Counted from the first letter of the stretch, positions 33,758-42,985 are shown. The stretch is DNA of 64,000 nucleotides from Ferruginibacter sp. (GCA_025963635.1 JAOQAK010000061.1:217318-281317), one strand, 5' to 3'. The notes: generated by a model from the letters alone, not told the origin. Program-made: numbers and translations.

Positions 33758-35689
33758 CTATACTGCAAATGCATGATTTTTTTGTAATGTTATTTCTGTG
33801 CCTGTGTTATCTGAATAAATATTAAACACGTAGCCTGCCTCTTTAGCACGGTACTGCATATTTAATAATCCATTCCCATCAGTAACATTACAAGTATCAA
33901 ATCCTTTCCCGTCATCTTTTATTGAAATAAGAATGGTTTCATTGCTTTCAACCCTTACTATTATATTTTGCGGTTTAGCATGTTTAATTATATTTTGCAA
34001 TCCTTCCTGCATAATTCTAAAAAGATGTAACGCGGCCGCAGGTGAAAGCACGTTATCCTTCTCTATTTGTTCTTTATATCGTATTTGTATACCGGGAGAA
34101 GCCGGCAACATTTTTTTTGAATATAATTTCAACCTGTCTATGAAATCGGTAATAGTGATCACATCATTGTTTAATACCCATATGGTTTCCTGTAGAGAAC
34201 CCATGATATCTTTTGCATTCTCAGAAACATTTGCAGCCGATTGCTGTACACCATTACCTGTGGCATGCCTTTTTAGTTGGTCAGTATTTTCAATTAATGC
34301 AGTGGCATAAGCGCCAATATTATCATGCAGGTCTCTTGATATACGTTTACGTTCCTTTTCTTCAGCTGTTATAACGGCTCTTACTGATAATTGTTTTTCT
34401 TCTGTCTGCATTTTCAGCAATTTAATCTGCTGGCTTTTTTTATAACTTCTGAATAAGATTCCTGTGATTAATAAAGTGACAAACAATAAAAGTAATGACC
34501 CGTAAAAAAGAAAGTTCTTATTAGTAATATCTAACTTTTGAAGAATTATCAAATTTTCTTTCTTACTCAAATCATACCGTGTATCCATTTCGGCTTTGGC
34601 TTCAACAGAGTTTGCTGCATGCATAGAATCCTGAAGTTCCATAACCCGTTCCAGCGCTTTACTATATTTTATATAATTACCTGCCGCTTTATAATTCTCG
34701 CCCAATGCATGGTACAGGTATGACAACTTAGAGGAAATATGATATTTATTTGCTATTTCAATTCCCTGCAAGCTTAATGCTATTCCTTTTTGTGGCTGTG
34801 AAATGCTGGCATAATAAATTGCCAATTCACTCATGTCTGATACTATATAAAAAGGATCACCTATTTCCTTCCGTATTTTTAACGCTTCATTTAATGGTGC
34901 TTCAGCAAGAGCGGGTCTTTTAGTATTAATATAAATATCGGCAAGAATATTCAGGCTGTTAGTAAGGAAAAAAAGATTTTCAGTTTTCCTTGAAAAAGCA
35001 ATTGCTATTTTTATAAAATATGCTGCTGAATCGTTTTTATGAAGCTGTTTATAAATTGCTGCAATATTGGAATATATATTACTGTTCTTTTCATGATAAA
35101 TTTTATTGTTCGAAGCATTTAATGCCGTGAAGAACCATTTAAGAGCTTCCGAAGGTTTATTCATTTCCATATTAAGCCATCCAATTCCATTCAATGCTGC
35201 CATCCGCATTAGTGTATCATTGTTTTCTTCGGCAGTATGCAGAAATTTGTAAATCTTCTCAAGGCCTTTATCAAATTTGTCGCTTCTTATAAATATCTGG
35301 GCTTCCAGTGCCATTAATTTCATCAAGGCAGTTACACCTTCGCCTTTATTAGGCAGTTTACGAATAGTTGTTTCGCATATTTTTAGGGCAGAATCCAATA
35401 AACTTTTTTTAACCAGGCAACTGGCCACATAATAATCAGCAAGGGCAAGATTTGATAATTTGTTTTGGTGCAGACTTATTTCCTTTGCAGCTGATGCATA
35501 AAGGCATAATGTATCCGTATTGAGAGATTGCTTTTCATCACAAAAAGTAAATAATGCCTGCAATTTTTCATCCTGGGTTTGGGCAGTTTCAATTTCTTTT
35601 TTTAATCTGTCAATTTTTTTTGTTTGCCCATTTAGCCCTGATAAGAATGCGAAGAGGTAAAAACATAAGACAGATAAATACCGAAGCAT
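33758..35689 (-). CDS. TPR-sensor histidine kinase (HisKA_3/NarX-type)
   Basis: The 643-aa kinase has a signal peptide (MLRYLSVLCFYLFAF), then tetratricopeptide repeats over about residues 30-370, one transmembrane helix (FLFYGSLLLLFVTLLITGILF, about 392-412), a short coiled coil, and a HisKA_3 dimerisation domain with the phospho-acceptor H455 in SRDLHDNIGAY. The HATPase domain follows (N box MQEGLQNIIKHA, DDGKGFD, GNGLLNM). The TPR region should therefore lie in the periplasm and sense a protein or peptide. It starts 200 bp from the divergent exported protease genes. The pair with the LuxR-type regulator is a complete two-component system. Confidence 0.93.
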   Translation of the reverse strand: MLRYLSVLCFYLFAFLSGLNGQTKKIDRLKKEIETAQTQDEKLQALFTFCDEKQSLNTDTLCLYASAAKEISLHQNKLSNLALADYYVASCLVKKSLLDSALKICETTIRKLPNKGEGVTALMKLMALEAQIFIRSDKFDKGLEKIYKFLHTAEENNDTLMRMAALNGIGWLNMEMNKPSEALKWFFTALNASNNKIYHEKNSNIYSNIAAIYKQLHKNDSAAYFIKIAIAFSRKTENLFFLTNSLNILADIYINTKRPALAEAPLNEALKIRKEIGDPFYIVSDMSELAIYYASISQPQKGIALSLQGIEIANKYHISSKLSYLYHALGENYKAAGNYIKYSKALERVMELQDSMHAANSVEAKAEMDTRYDLSKKENLIILQKLDITNKNFLFYGSLLLLFVTLLITGILFRSYKKSQQIKLLKMQTEEKQLSVRAVITAEEKERKRISRDLHDNIGAYATALIENTDQLKRHATGNGVQQSAANVSENAKDIMGSLQETIWVLNNDVITITDFIDRLKLYSKKMLPASPGIQIRYKEQIEKDNVLSPAAALHLFRIMQEGLQNIIKHAKPQNIIVRVESNETILISIKDDGKGFDTCNVTDGNGLLNMQYRAKEAGYVFNIYSDNTGTEITLQKNHAFAV

Positions 35690-35792
35690 ATTTTTCGATT
35701 TTAACTACTACCAAAAAATATGATATATGATCACATCCCGGTATTTTAAAGCTATGTAATTATTTCAATAGTAAAGAAAATGATATTGAAAA

Positions 35793-35812
35793 AATACAGC
35801 ATCTGCTGTATT
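35793..35812. promoter_or_regulatory. Perfect 9-2-9 palindrome in the divergent promoter region
   Basis: AATACAGCA (35793-35801), TC, TGCTGTATT (35804-35812) form a perfect inverted repeat of 9-bp arms. It sits 104 bp from the kinase start and 77 bp from the start of the exported papain-like gene. Its size and symmetry suit a dimeric regulator such as the adjacent LuxR-type response regulator; that link is inferred. Confidence 0.6.
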
Positions 35813-35888
35813 GGTTTATGAATAGGGATAGAGGAATATTGCCTTTCAGAGTTATTAAAAACCAATTTCTTTTATCAAAATTAAGATC

Positions 35889-36641
35889 ATGAAAAAAACA
35901 TTGTTTATCTGTTTATGCATTTTTTTATGCCTTCCTGTTTGTAAAGCGCAATTTTTAAGCGACTGGACTAAAAATTATTCTACAGACTGTGCAAAATGCG
36001 GCGATCCATGGGTAGGAGAACTTTATTATAAAATATGGGGAAGATGCCCATCCACTGTAGGCGGAAATGACAATAATTGTAATATTTATGTCTATAATAA
36101 TGCTAGCTGGACCAGCTATGATAATTTACAAACTATAATTAGAAATAAATACACCGGGGCAAGATCATCGGGATATGTTTACATATTTATTAAGCCGGAG
36201 AATGTTGCCGGGTTAGGACATATTGGTTGGGGCTTTCAAATATCTGATGGAAATTACTTTTGTGGAGCTACAGAAAATTACGCAAAGGGCGATATAAGAA
36301 CATATATTGTTCTCGCAGGATATAATAACGATTTTTGGTCTGAAAGAGATACGAAGGATATGATGTTTGCTAAAATGAAAAGTTTAGGGTACAGCAGATA
36401 TAAATCATTAAGTGTAAATAATCCGACATTACTAAAAGCGAAACTTAAAGCGGAATATATTAAGATGAATGGATTTCAGGGAATTTCTAATAATTGTCTT
36501 GACCATACTTTTCAAATACTCGAAGCATATGGAATTCCCTGGTACAACTTGCCGTCAAGACAAATATATTTAACACCTAACAAATGGTTCACAGAATTCT
36601 ATAAAAGTATAAATGGTGGGGATTGGGGTTATGCCTTATAA
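35889..36641 (+). CDS. Exported permuted papain-like (NlpC/P60-superfamily) protein
   Basis: The 250-aa precursor has a signal peptide (LFICLCIFLCLPVCKAQ). The mature part carries a Cys-rich first third (STDCAKCGDP, GRCPST, NDNNCN) and then a His-before-Cys pair typical of circularly permuted NlpC/P60 enzymes (YiiX, LRAT, DUF4105): H111 in LGHIGWGF and C203 in SNNCLDHTFQ. Such enzymes cleave amide, ester or lipid bonds in the envelope. The active-site order is visible; the substrate is not. It is the first of three exported genes read in the same direction (72 bp to the next), divergent from the two-component system. Confidence 0.65.
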   Translation: MKKTLFICLCIFLCLPVCKAQFLSDWTKNYSTDCAKCGDPWVGELYYKIWGRCPSTVGGNDNNCNIYVYNNASWTSYDNLQTIIRNKYTGARSSGYVYIFIKPENVAGLGHIGWGFQISDGNYFCGATENYAKGDIRTYIVLAGYNNDFWSERDTKDMMFAKMKSLGYSRYKSLSVNNPTLLKAKLKAEYIKMNGFQGISNNCLDHTFQILEAYGIPWYNLPSRQIYLTPNKWFTEFYKSINGGDWGYAL

Positions 36642-36713
36642 AGTCAATCTATCCGGCATTATGATTTATAAAATTATTTCTGTTGATATTTATTCATTCT
36701 TAAACTTATTATT

Positions 36714-37598
36714 TTGAAAATTTTAAAAAATTCTCACAAACGAATACAAATAGCCTTACTTGCAGTAGTGCTGCCATTTGCTCTAATGGCACAAGATAGT
36801 CCTCAACCTACGCAGGAAAAAAATCCATCTGAAACATCTAATACAAAAACACAACAACCAGTTGATTTAAAAGTTGAAGGCAAAACCTATGAACAGCCTG
36901 AAGAACAACCGCCAAAAGTTACCCGCCAGGAATTACTTATGCAGGTTGGATTTGATATTTTAAAAGTACTATTAACCCCAAGGTCAAAGCCTAAACAAAG
37001 AAGCCGTGGAGAAGATATTACATTAGCTAACTACAGCAGTTACAATGGCTATAAAGGTAATTGTACAATTTATCAATATACCAACAATGATTTCCCGGCA
37101 AATAATAATAGTTCGGCACAGGCAGCAATGGCTTCTGCTTTATATGCTGTTGGATCAAAGGAAAAATTTCCAGATCAAAAGCAATTAGCTGCTAACGTTT
37201 GGGAGGCAGCACCGCCTAAAATTACTTTAAAGAATATGCAGCAGCTATCAGGCACTTTAGGTACTGACTGGAAAGAGGTAAACCAGGGACTTGATAAATT
37301 AGGAAAACAATACGGAATTCAATATGCATGGATTGAAGGAATACCGGAGATAAAAAAATATTTGTCTATGCAGCTTCCTGTTATGGTTATGCTTGATGCA
37401 GGTGCACTGCCGGAACTTAATAATAAGTGGTGGGTTGGTCATTGGGTAACAGCTTTTGCTTACGATAACAACTATGTGTACGTAACCAACTTTCCTAACA
37501 ATAGAATGACATGGAGTGAATTTGATGCGGCTTTTAAAAAAGGTAAGCTTGCTGTAGGCCATGGAACGGATGGCAAAGCAGTTGTTGTTTGGAAGTGA
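36714..37598 (+). CDS. Exported C39-like papain-fold protein, nucleophile apparently lost
   Basis: The 294-aa protein starts at a TTG (reads LKILKNSHKR), has a signal peptide (IALLAVVLPFALMAQ) and a Pro/Gln/Glu-rich linker to about residue 75. The C-terminal domain resembles peptidase family C39-like proteins: the helix that normally begins with the catalytic Cys reads NNSSAQAAMASALYAVG (S133, S134), followed by LPVMVMLDAG and the His motif GHWVTAFAYD (H243), then YVTNFP. The aligned nucleophile is Ser instead of Cys, so it is either an inactive binding protein or a Ser variant. It is 12 bp before the TPR-CHAT gene. Confidence 0.6.
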   Translation: MKILKNSHKRIQIALLAVVLPFALMAQDSPQPTQEKNPSETSNTKTQQPVDLKVEGKTYEQPEEQPPKVTRQELLMQVGFDILKVLLTPRSKPKQRSRGEDITLANYSSYNGYKGNCTIYQYTNNDFPANNNSSAQAAMASALYAVGSKEKFPDQKQLAANVWEAAPPKITLKNMQQLSGTLGTDWKEVNQGLDKLGKQYGIQYAWIEGIPEIKKYLSMQLPVMVMLDAGALPELNNKWWVGHWVTAFAYDNNYVYVTNFPNNRMTWSEFDAAFKKGKLAVGHGTDGKAVVVWK

Positions 37599-37610
37599 TT
37601 TTAAAACTCT

Positions 37611-40600
37611 TTGTCATTGAGATCAAAAATTTTTATTGCGCTTATTATTTGTAACGTACTTATTTCTTTACAGGCTCCTGCTCAGGAGCCTGTTTTATCA
37701 AACATAGAAAGTGAAATAGTTGCAGATAAAAGCAAAGCTGGCAATGCCGCACTTAAGCCTGAAGAACGGGAAAAGATATTTACCCGTATTGCCTATAACA
37801 CAGGACAAGCTGCAGAAATTTATTTCAATAAAACGGAATACGAAACAGCTACAAAATTATTTGTAGAAGCTGACGCTTTTACAAAACAATATCATGAAAG
37901 TTACTACTCCCGCTATAAACAGCAGCTCCGAGAAGCAGAAGAAAAACTACCTGCATATGATAAAGAAGTAAACCAGGAAAAGAAAGAAGCGCTTTATAAA
38001 GTCGGTAGAATTTTAATCTCAGCCTTACTTTCAGAGCTTATTACCGAAGCCCGTTATTTCCAGGATCAGGAGGCGGAAAAAAAATACCTGCAAAAACTCG
38101 CTACCATTTCAAAAGAAATAAAAGATACAAAAGGAGAAGCGAAGGCATATGAAAAATTGGGTGTTATAGAACTTGATAATGATAATGCAAAAGCAGCATT
38201 TGAATTATATGATAAAGCTTTTTCACTTCGCAAAACAGATAAGGAAGAATGGTGGACGTTGGATTATATAGCTAATGCTAATTGGCAGTTGGGCGAATAC
38301 AATAAAGCCGTAGAAAGCTTTCAGAAAGAAATAAAACTTCTGCAAGAGCTGGAAGGCAAACCTGTAGAAAGCAATACAAGCGCTATCATTGAAAAGATGA
38401 CAATACGTTCTTCCCTTGCTTCGGCATTATTTAGTTTAGCACAAATAAGGATGGCCCAGGGCAAATATGGCGAAGCTACCAAAGCCGTAAACCAGGTTGA
38501 AAAACTAATAACGATTTTAGAATCAGAAAAAAATCAAAATACAGATGAGATAGTAAATTCATTACTCACACTTACTATTGCTACACACAAGGCTACAATT
38601 TACCGGATACAGGGCAGGATTTTAGAAGCACAGGGATTGTATGAAGAGGCACTGAAAAAATATATGCTGGCGATAGACCTGTTTAGTCAACTTGCCGGCG
38701 GAAAACCTTCAGGTGCAATTGCTGCCCTGCGTGGAAGAATGGCGCTCATCTATACCAACCAACAAATGTTTGATAATGCAAGAGCTAACATTCGTGAAGT
38801 ATTGCGTCTTCGTGCCCGCCTTCAGCAACAGAATGGTGCTGTGTATGCTTTGATATTTGCTAGCAGGATAGAAAAAGCTGCAAAGCAAATAGAAGCTGCA
38901 TTAAAATTTAGCAGACAGGCAAAAGCTGCGGCACTTCAATTATCATTTGGCGAAGATGCTTTGGCGGAAGCAAATGAAACAGAAGCTGACATTCTTGTTG
39001 ACAGATCACAGGATAAAAATAGTCTTACACTTGAACAGGCGATAGTAAATTATAAAACTGCTATTGAGGTTTACCGGAGAGGAGAATTATTGCCTTTATT
39101 GGCAAGATGTTTAAATTCTTTAGGGTGGGCTTATGAAAAAGCAGGAAAACTTAAAGAAGCTGAAGATGTTTATATCGAATCAATACAAATTACAGAATCG
39201 ATCCGCTCAGGATTTGCTTCAACTGAACAGGGAGATGCATATAGTAATAAACGGGAGACTTCGGAAATTTATCAAAGGCTTATTGATCTTTTGGTACGAC
39301 AGGGACGAACGGAGAAAGCACTGCAATATGCAACGAGAGCACAACGAAAAAACCTGGTAGATGTTATTCCTAAAAATGAAATCAGGCTTAACGGTAAAGC
39401 AGCCACTAATCTTAAAGAAGCAACACTTGCAGAGAACAGGATAAACACAGTAAGAACGAGCCTTGAAAAAATAAATTCAGAGACAGGAAGTCAAAAAAAG
39501 AATAATTTGATCTCTGCCTTAGGCAATGCCCGTCAGCAATATGCTTTGGCCATAAAAAAACTGGAAATTGAACAACCGGGTTTGCGGTTTACTGTTAAGC
39601 CCACTGACCTGCTTAAAATACAAGGATCAATTTCACCTGTTGAAGCTATTGTTTCATATTTAATAACCAGGGATAAGCTTTACATTTTTGTTGTGCGGCG
39701 TAATACTGTTGTTGTACGGCCTGTTGAGATAACTGAAAATAATTTAATTAGCCTGGTTGCTGCTGCAAGAAGCGGGCTTAATGATTTTGCAAAAGATTTT
39801 TATTCTATTTCAAGGGATCCTGAAACAGGATTTGCAGAAGAGAAAAAAAGGCCCGATTTAAGAAATAATGATACAACGGAAAATAGTAAAAAACTAGCTT
39901 CAGTTAATTCTTCGCTTACGGAGTTGTATCAAACCTTAATGATTCCTATAGAAGATTTACTTACTGGTATTGAAACTTTAAAGATCATTCCGAATGGAGA
40001 ATTATTTATGCTTCCTTTTTCGGCATTGATATCTCCAAAAGATCATCAATACCTTATTGAAAAACACAATATAATTTTTTTAACAGCCGGTGATTTAATA
40101 ACCATACCCTCTTCTATCAATAAAGGAACATTAATTGCGTTCGGCGATCCCACAGAAGCAGACCTTGAAGGAGCATTGGAAGAAGTAAAAGCCATACAAT
40201 CAGTATACCCGGGTACAAAAATTTATAGCAAGGATGCTGCAACCAAAGTGCAACTTTTTAAAATAAAAAATGTAAAGATCCTTCATCTTGCCACACACGG
40301 GCATATTCTTTCGCCGCTGGAATCAAGTAACATTCAGCTTGCACATTTACCCCAAACAGAACAGCCGGATCTTACATATGGAGAAATTTATGCCCTTCCT
40401 ATGCAATCAATGGAGATGGTTGTTTTATCGGCCTGCCAAACAGCTCTTGGCACTGTCTCAGGAACAGAAATAGGGGTTTTTATCGAAGCATTTCGCACTA
40501 AGGCAAATACGGTTGTTGCAAGCCTTTGGCCAGTAGATGATATGGCTACCAAAATTTTAATGACAGAATTTTATAAGAATTTAAGTGCAGGTAAAACAAG

Positions 40601-40709
40601 AGCTGTTGCTATGAAATCAGCACAGGTTAAATTACTGTACGACAAGCGTACAAAGAATCCCCTTTTCTGGGCTGCATTTGTATTGTATGGAAACGGAGGA
40701 AAATTATAA
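37611..40709 (+). CDS. Exported TPR-CHAT protein (caspase-like protease)
   Basis: The 1032-aa protein starts at a TTG 12 bp after the preceding stop (a second TTG is 6 bp on) and has a signal peptide (IFIALIICNVLISLQAPAQ). Residues 40-560 are tetratricopeptide repeats (for example AYEKLGVIELDNDNAKAAFELYDKAF, ARCLNSLGWAYEKAGKLKEAEDVY). After a helical linker the CHAT domain spans about 730-1030, with the catalytic dyad H896 in LHLATHGH and C942 in VLSACQTALG, and the C-terminal GV-IEAF, ASLWPVDD and NPLFWAAFVLYG motifs. CHAT proteins are caspase/separase-like peptidases with Lys/Arg preference that are usually switched on by partner binding to their TPRs. Export to the periplasm is expected. 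Confidence 0.85.
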   Translation: MSLRSKIFIALIICNVLISLQAPAQEPVLSNIESEIVADKSKAGNAALKPEEREKIFTRIAYNTGQAAEIYFNKTEYETATKLFVEADAFTKQYHESYYSRYKQQLREAEEKLPAYDKEVNQEKKEALYKVGRILISALLSELITEARYFQDQEAEKKYLQKLATISKEIKDTKGEAKAYEKLGVIELDNDNAKAAFELYDKAFSLRKTDKEEWWTLDYIANANWQLGEYNKAVESFQKEIKLLQELEGKPVESNTSAIIEKMTIRSSLASALFSLAQIRMAQGKYGEATKAVNQVEKLITILESEKNQNTDEIVNSLLTLTIATHKATIYRIQGRILEAQGLYEEALKKYMLAIDLFSQLAGGKPSGAIAALRGRMALIYTNQQMFDNARANIREVLRLRARLQQQNGAVYALIFASRIEKAAKQIEAALKFSRQAKAAALQLSFGEDALAEANETEADILVDRSQDKNSLTLEQAIVNYKTAIEVYRRGELLPLLARCLNSLGWAYEKAGKLKEAEDVYIESIQITESIRSGFASTEQGDAYSNKRETSEIYQRLIDLLVRQGRTEKALQYATRAQRKNLVDVIPKNEIRLNGKAATNLKEATLAENRINTVRTSLEKINSETGSQKKNNLISALGNARQQYALAIKKLEIEQPGLRFTVKPTDLLKIQGSISPVEAIVSYLITRDKLYIFVVRRNTVVVRPVEITENNLISLVAAARSGLNDFAKDFYSISRDPETGFAEEKKRPDLRNNDTTENSKKLASVNSSLTELYQTLMIPIEDLLTGIETLKIIPNGELFMLPFSALISPKDHQYLIEKHNIIFLTAGDLITIPSSINKGTLIAFGDPTEADLEGALEEVKAIQSVYPGTKIYSKDAATKVQLFKIKNVKILHLATHGHILSPLESSNIQLAHLPQTEQPDLTYGEIYALPMQSMEMVVLSACQTALGTVSGTEIGVFIEAFRTKANTVVASLWPVDDMATKILMTEFYKNLSAGKTRAVAMKSAQVKLLYDKRTKNPLFWAAFVLYGNGGKL

Positions 40710-40710
40710 A

Positions 40711-40741
40711 AAAACCCGCCAAAAAATCAGCGGGTCTTTTG
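40711..40741. terminator. Bidirectional terminator between TPR-CHAT and coiled-coil genes
   Basis: ACCCGC (40714-40719) pairs with GCGGGT (40730-40735). A run of A on the left and CTTTT on the right make it a terminator in both directions, stronger for the minus-strand gene. It starts 2 bp after the CHAT stop. Confidence 0.65.
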
Positions 40742-40760
40742 TTATAGTATGTGATTGCGA

Positions 40761-41753
40761 TTAACTAAATAAACCACCTTTTTTAAGGCTGCGAACCGCT
40801 TCGCCTATCTTAAAGCCATTATTATATATTTCTATTTTATAATTGCCGGGTATAAAGTTTTGAACTTTTGCCAATTCAATTTGTACCTGTTTGCGCTCAC
40901 CTTGTTTATAATCAACTTCTACTTTTTTAGTAGCCATCTTTTCCACACCTTCTCTTGTTACAAATTTAATTGCTCCCTCAGGTATAACAATTACAGAACC
41001 ATCCGGCGCAATGATATTTACATAGATTTCTTTCAACCCGCTTTGCGTTATCCTGTTCTCATCAATATCAAAAGATATTTTAAGTTTATCTACGCGTTTT
41101 GCTGTTGTAGTTTCTTTTTCTTTTCCACTGGTCTTTTCTTTTACTCCTATAACATTTAAGTTAGACGCATGTAAAGTGGAACCTACATCAATTATCCCTT
41201 CTTTTTCTTTTATAACAACTGTAGCTGAATCATAATTTTTTCTTACCACATCTCTTTCTACCGTGATAACTCTCTTTTCTTCTGTTAATGTAAGATTTTC
41301 ATTTTTCAGCTTTTCTATCTCTGCAGCATAGGTTTCAATATTACCTTTCAATTGATTTATTAAACTCCTGGCTTCCCTAAGCTGGGCAGCTGTTGCATTT
41401 TTATCATTGATGATTTTTTGAATTCTTTGCTTTAGGTCCTGTATATCCTTGTCTTTCGTTTTTAGCAATTCCTCTGCTTTTAAATTAGTACTCTTAAGCA
41501 TATCCAGGTTCATCACTGCCTGGTTTAACTCACGCTGCAAATCATTCTTAGATGAATCGCTTGTGGTTAACTGCATACTGAGATGCTGTGCCTGTTCATT
41601 TGATTTACTCTTATCCCATATCAAATATGCCCATGTGCCTGCTAAGGCAGCTAATAATACGCCCAATAAAATGCCTTTGTAATTGTAAGCACGTTTTTGA
41701 GGCGCAGGCTTTTGTTCAGGGATGTTGCTGGTTGGAAAATTTTCGAAGCTCAT
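40761..41753 (-). CDS. Membrane-anchored coiled-coil protein
   Basis: The 330-aa protein has a short cytoplasmic start, one transmembrane helix (GILLGVLLAALAGTWAYLIW, about 28-47), a long coiled coil (about 55-170, with heptads such as LKQRIQKIINDKNATAAQLREARSLINQLKGNIETY) and a C-terminal beta-rich domain (about 215-325; LKISFDIDENRITQSGLKEIYVNIIAPDGSVI). Topology puts the coiled coil and the beta domain in the periplasm. Similar proteins occur widely in Bacteroidota without known function. It converges on the TPR-CHAT operon and could belong to the same functional block or simply border it. Confidence 0.75.
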   Translation of the reverse strand: MSFENFPTSNIPEQKPAPQKRAYNYKGILLGVLLAALAGTWAYLIWDKSKSNEQAQHLSMQLTTSDSSKNDLQRELNQAVMNLDMLKSTNLKAEELLKTKDKDIQDLKQRIQKIINDKNATAAQLREARSLINQLKGNIETYAAEIEKLKNENLTLTEEKRVITVERDVVRKNYDSATVVIKEKEGIIDVGSTLHASNLNVIGVKEKTSGKEKETTTAKRVDKLKISFDIDENRITQSGLKEIYVNIIAPDGSVIVIPEGAIKFVTREGVEKMATKKVEVDYKQGERKQVQIELAKVQNFIPGNYKIEIYNNGFKIGEAVRSLKKGGLFS

Positions 41754-42156
41754 TTTAATTTAAATTTTGAGGGTTTAAAAATGGATTTTATCAGCGGGTC
41801 TTAAGAGATATTTATTTTCCAGAATCGTGCCAGCAGGAAAATATTAATGCCTTACCCGGCATTTTAAGATTTCTTTTGCAACTTCTACGTTAAAAGGTTG
41901 GTTAAAGAGCTATGTTTTTTAAACTTTTGATTATAATAGCTGTTACAAAAAAATCTGGCTAAATATTTTTTAAAATATTATTCCTTGCTGTTGAAACGTA
42001 AAGCCTCTTAGTAAACTTACTATACACCTGTGTACTTGTACTGAATTATGGCGTCACAATAAAATTTACCGACATATCAGGCAATAATTGTTTTCGAAAA
42101 ACGCTTATAGTTTATCCAATTGAACTCTGAACTCTCAACGTCGAAAAACCACAAGT
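41754..42156. other. 400-bp intergenic region
   Basis: AT-rich, between divergent genes (coiled-coil and L,D-transpeptidase). It contains a TACACCTGTGTA dyad near 42024, but no gene and no clear consensus promoter. Confidence 0.4.
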
Positions 42157-42921
42157 ATGCCGAGATCTATCCGTTTACCGATAGCATTTTTATTTGCCTT
42201 TACTACGTTTATAAGTTTCTCCTTTTCATTTAAAGAAAATAATATTTCAACTAAAGCAGGCATTCTGGCCTGTTATAATGATTCTTCTTCAACCGAAACT
42301 TTTATTTCTGATAAACATGCAAATACCAAAGCTCCTGATACATACACTGTAATGAACCTGGAGAAGAAAGGCTTATCAAAAAAGGCGTTTGACCTCGCTT
42401 TAAAAGGATATAATAATCTTATCCGAAAAAAAGTAATTCGCAATAAAAATATTATAACGGTTATTGACTTCAGTAAACCTTCCAGTCAAAAGCGCTTATA
42501 CGTTATTGATTTAAAAAGAAACAAAGTTTTGTTTCAATCTTTGGTTGCCCATGGCCGTAATTCAGGACTGGACTATGCAACAAACTTCTCCAACGAAAAT
42601 GATTCACACAAAAGCAGCCTTGGTTTTTACGTAACGCTAAATACTTATTCTGGGGAATGTGGCTATGCTTTAAAACTAAAAGGATGCGAAAGAGGATTTA
42701 ATGATCAAGCTTACAACAGGGCTATTGTAATGCATGGCAGCGAATATGTAACCGAACAGTTTTTAAAAAGCAATGGTTTTTTAGGAAGAAGTTTCGGATG
42801 CCCTGCCTTACCGGCAAAAATGAATAAAAAAATTATTGATGTTATTAAGAATGGCAGTTGCCTTTTCTTATATCATCCAACGCAAAAATACTTGTTAACC
42901 TCTCCTGTACTTCACGGATAA
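42157..42921 (+). CDS. Murein L,D-transpeptidase catalytic-domain family protein (YkuD_2)
   Basis: The 254-aa protein has a signal peptide (LPIAFLFAFTTFISFSFSF) and a C-terminal YkuD_2 domain. The catalytic region is visible as IVMHGSEYV (His about 190) and GRSFGCPALP (Cys about 216), preceded by SSLGFYVTLNTYSG. Such enzymes form 3-3 cross-links or attach proteins to peptidoglycan through an acyl-Cys intermediate. The about 100-residue N-terminal part (LSKKAFDLALKGYNNLI) is the family-specific helical lead-in. It acts in the periplasm and is transcribed alone up to the terminator at 42986. Confidence 0.9.
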   Translation: MPRSIRLPIAFLFAFTTFISFSFSFKENNISTKAGILACYNDSSSTETFISDKHANTKAPDTYTVMNLEKKGLSKKAFDLALKGYNNLIRKKVIRNKNIITVIDFSKPSSQKRLYVIDLKRNKVLFQSLVAHGRNSGLDYATNFSNENDSHKSSLGFYVTLNTYSGECGYALKLKGCERGFNDQAYNRAIVMHGSEYVTEQFLKSNGFLGRSFGCPALPAKMNKKIIDVIKNGSCLFLYHPTQKYLLTSPVLHG

Positions 42922-42985
42922 TAACAACAGAACGGCACATGATATAAAGATTTTTTGTTAGGCACAACAGGAGAACACCACAAAC

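Noticed and set aside
32090..41753. Island inserted at tRNA-Asn
   Set aside because: The unusual protease block begins right after tRNA-Asn, but I found no integrase and no direct repeat of the tRNA 3' end on the far side.
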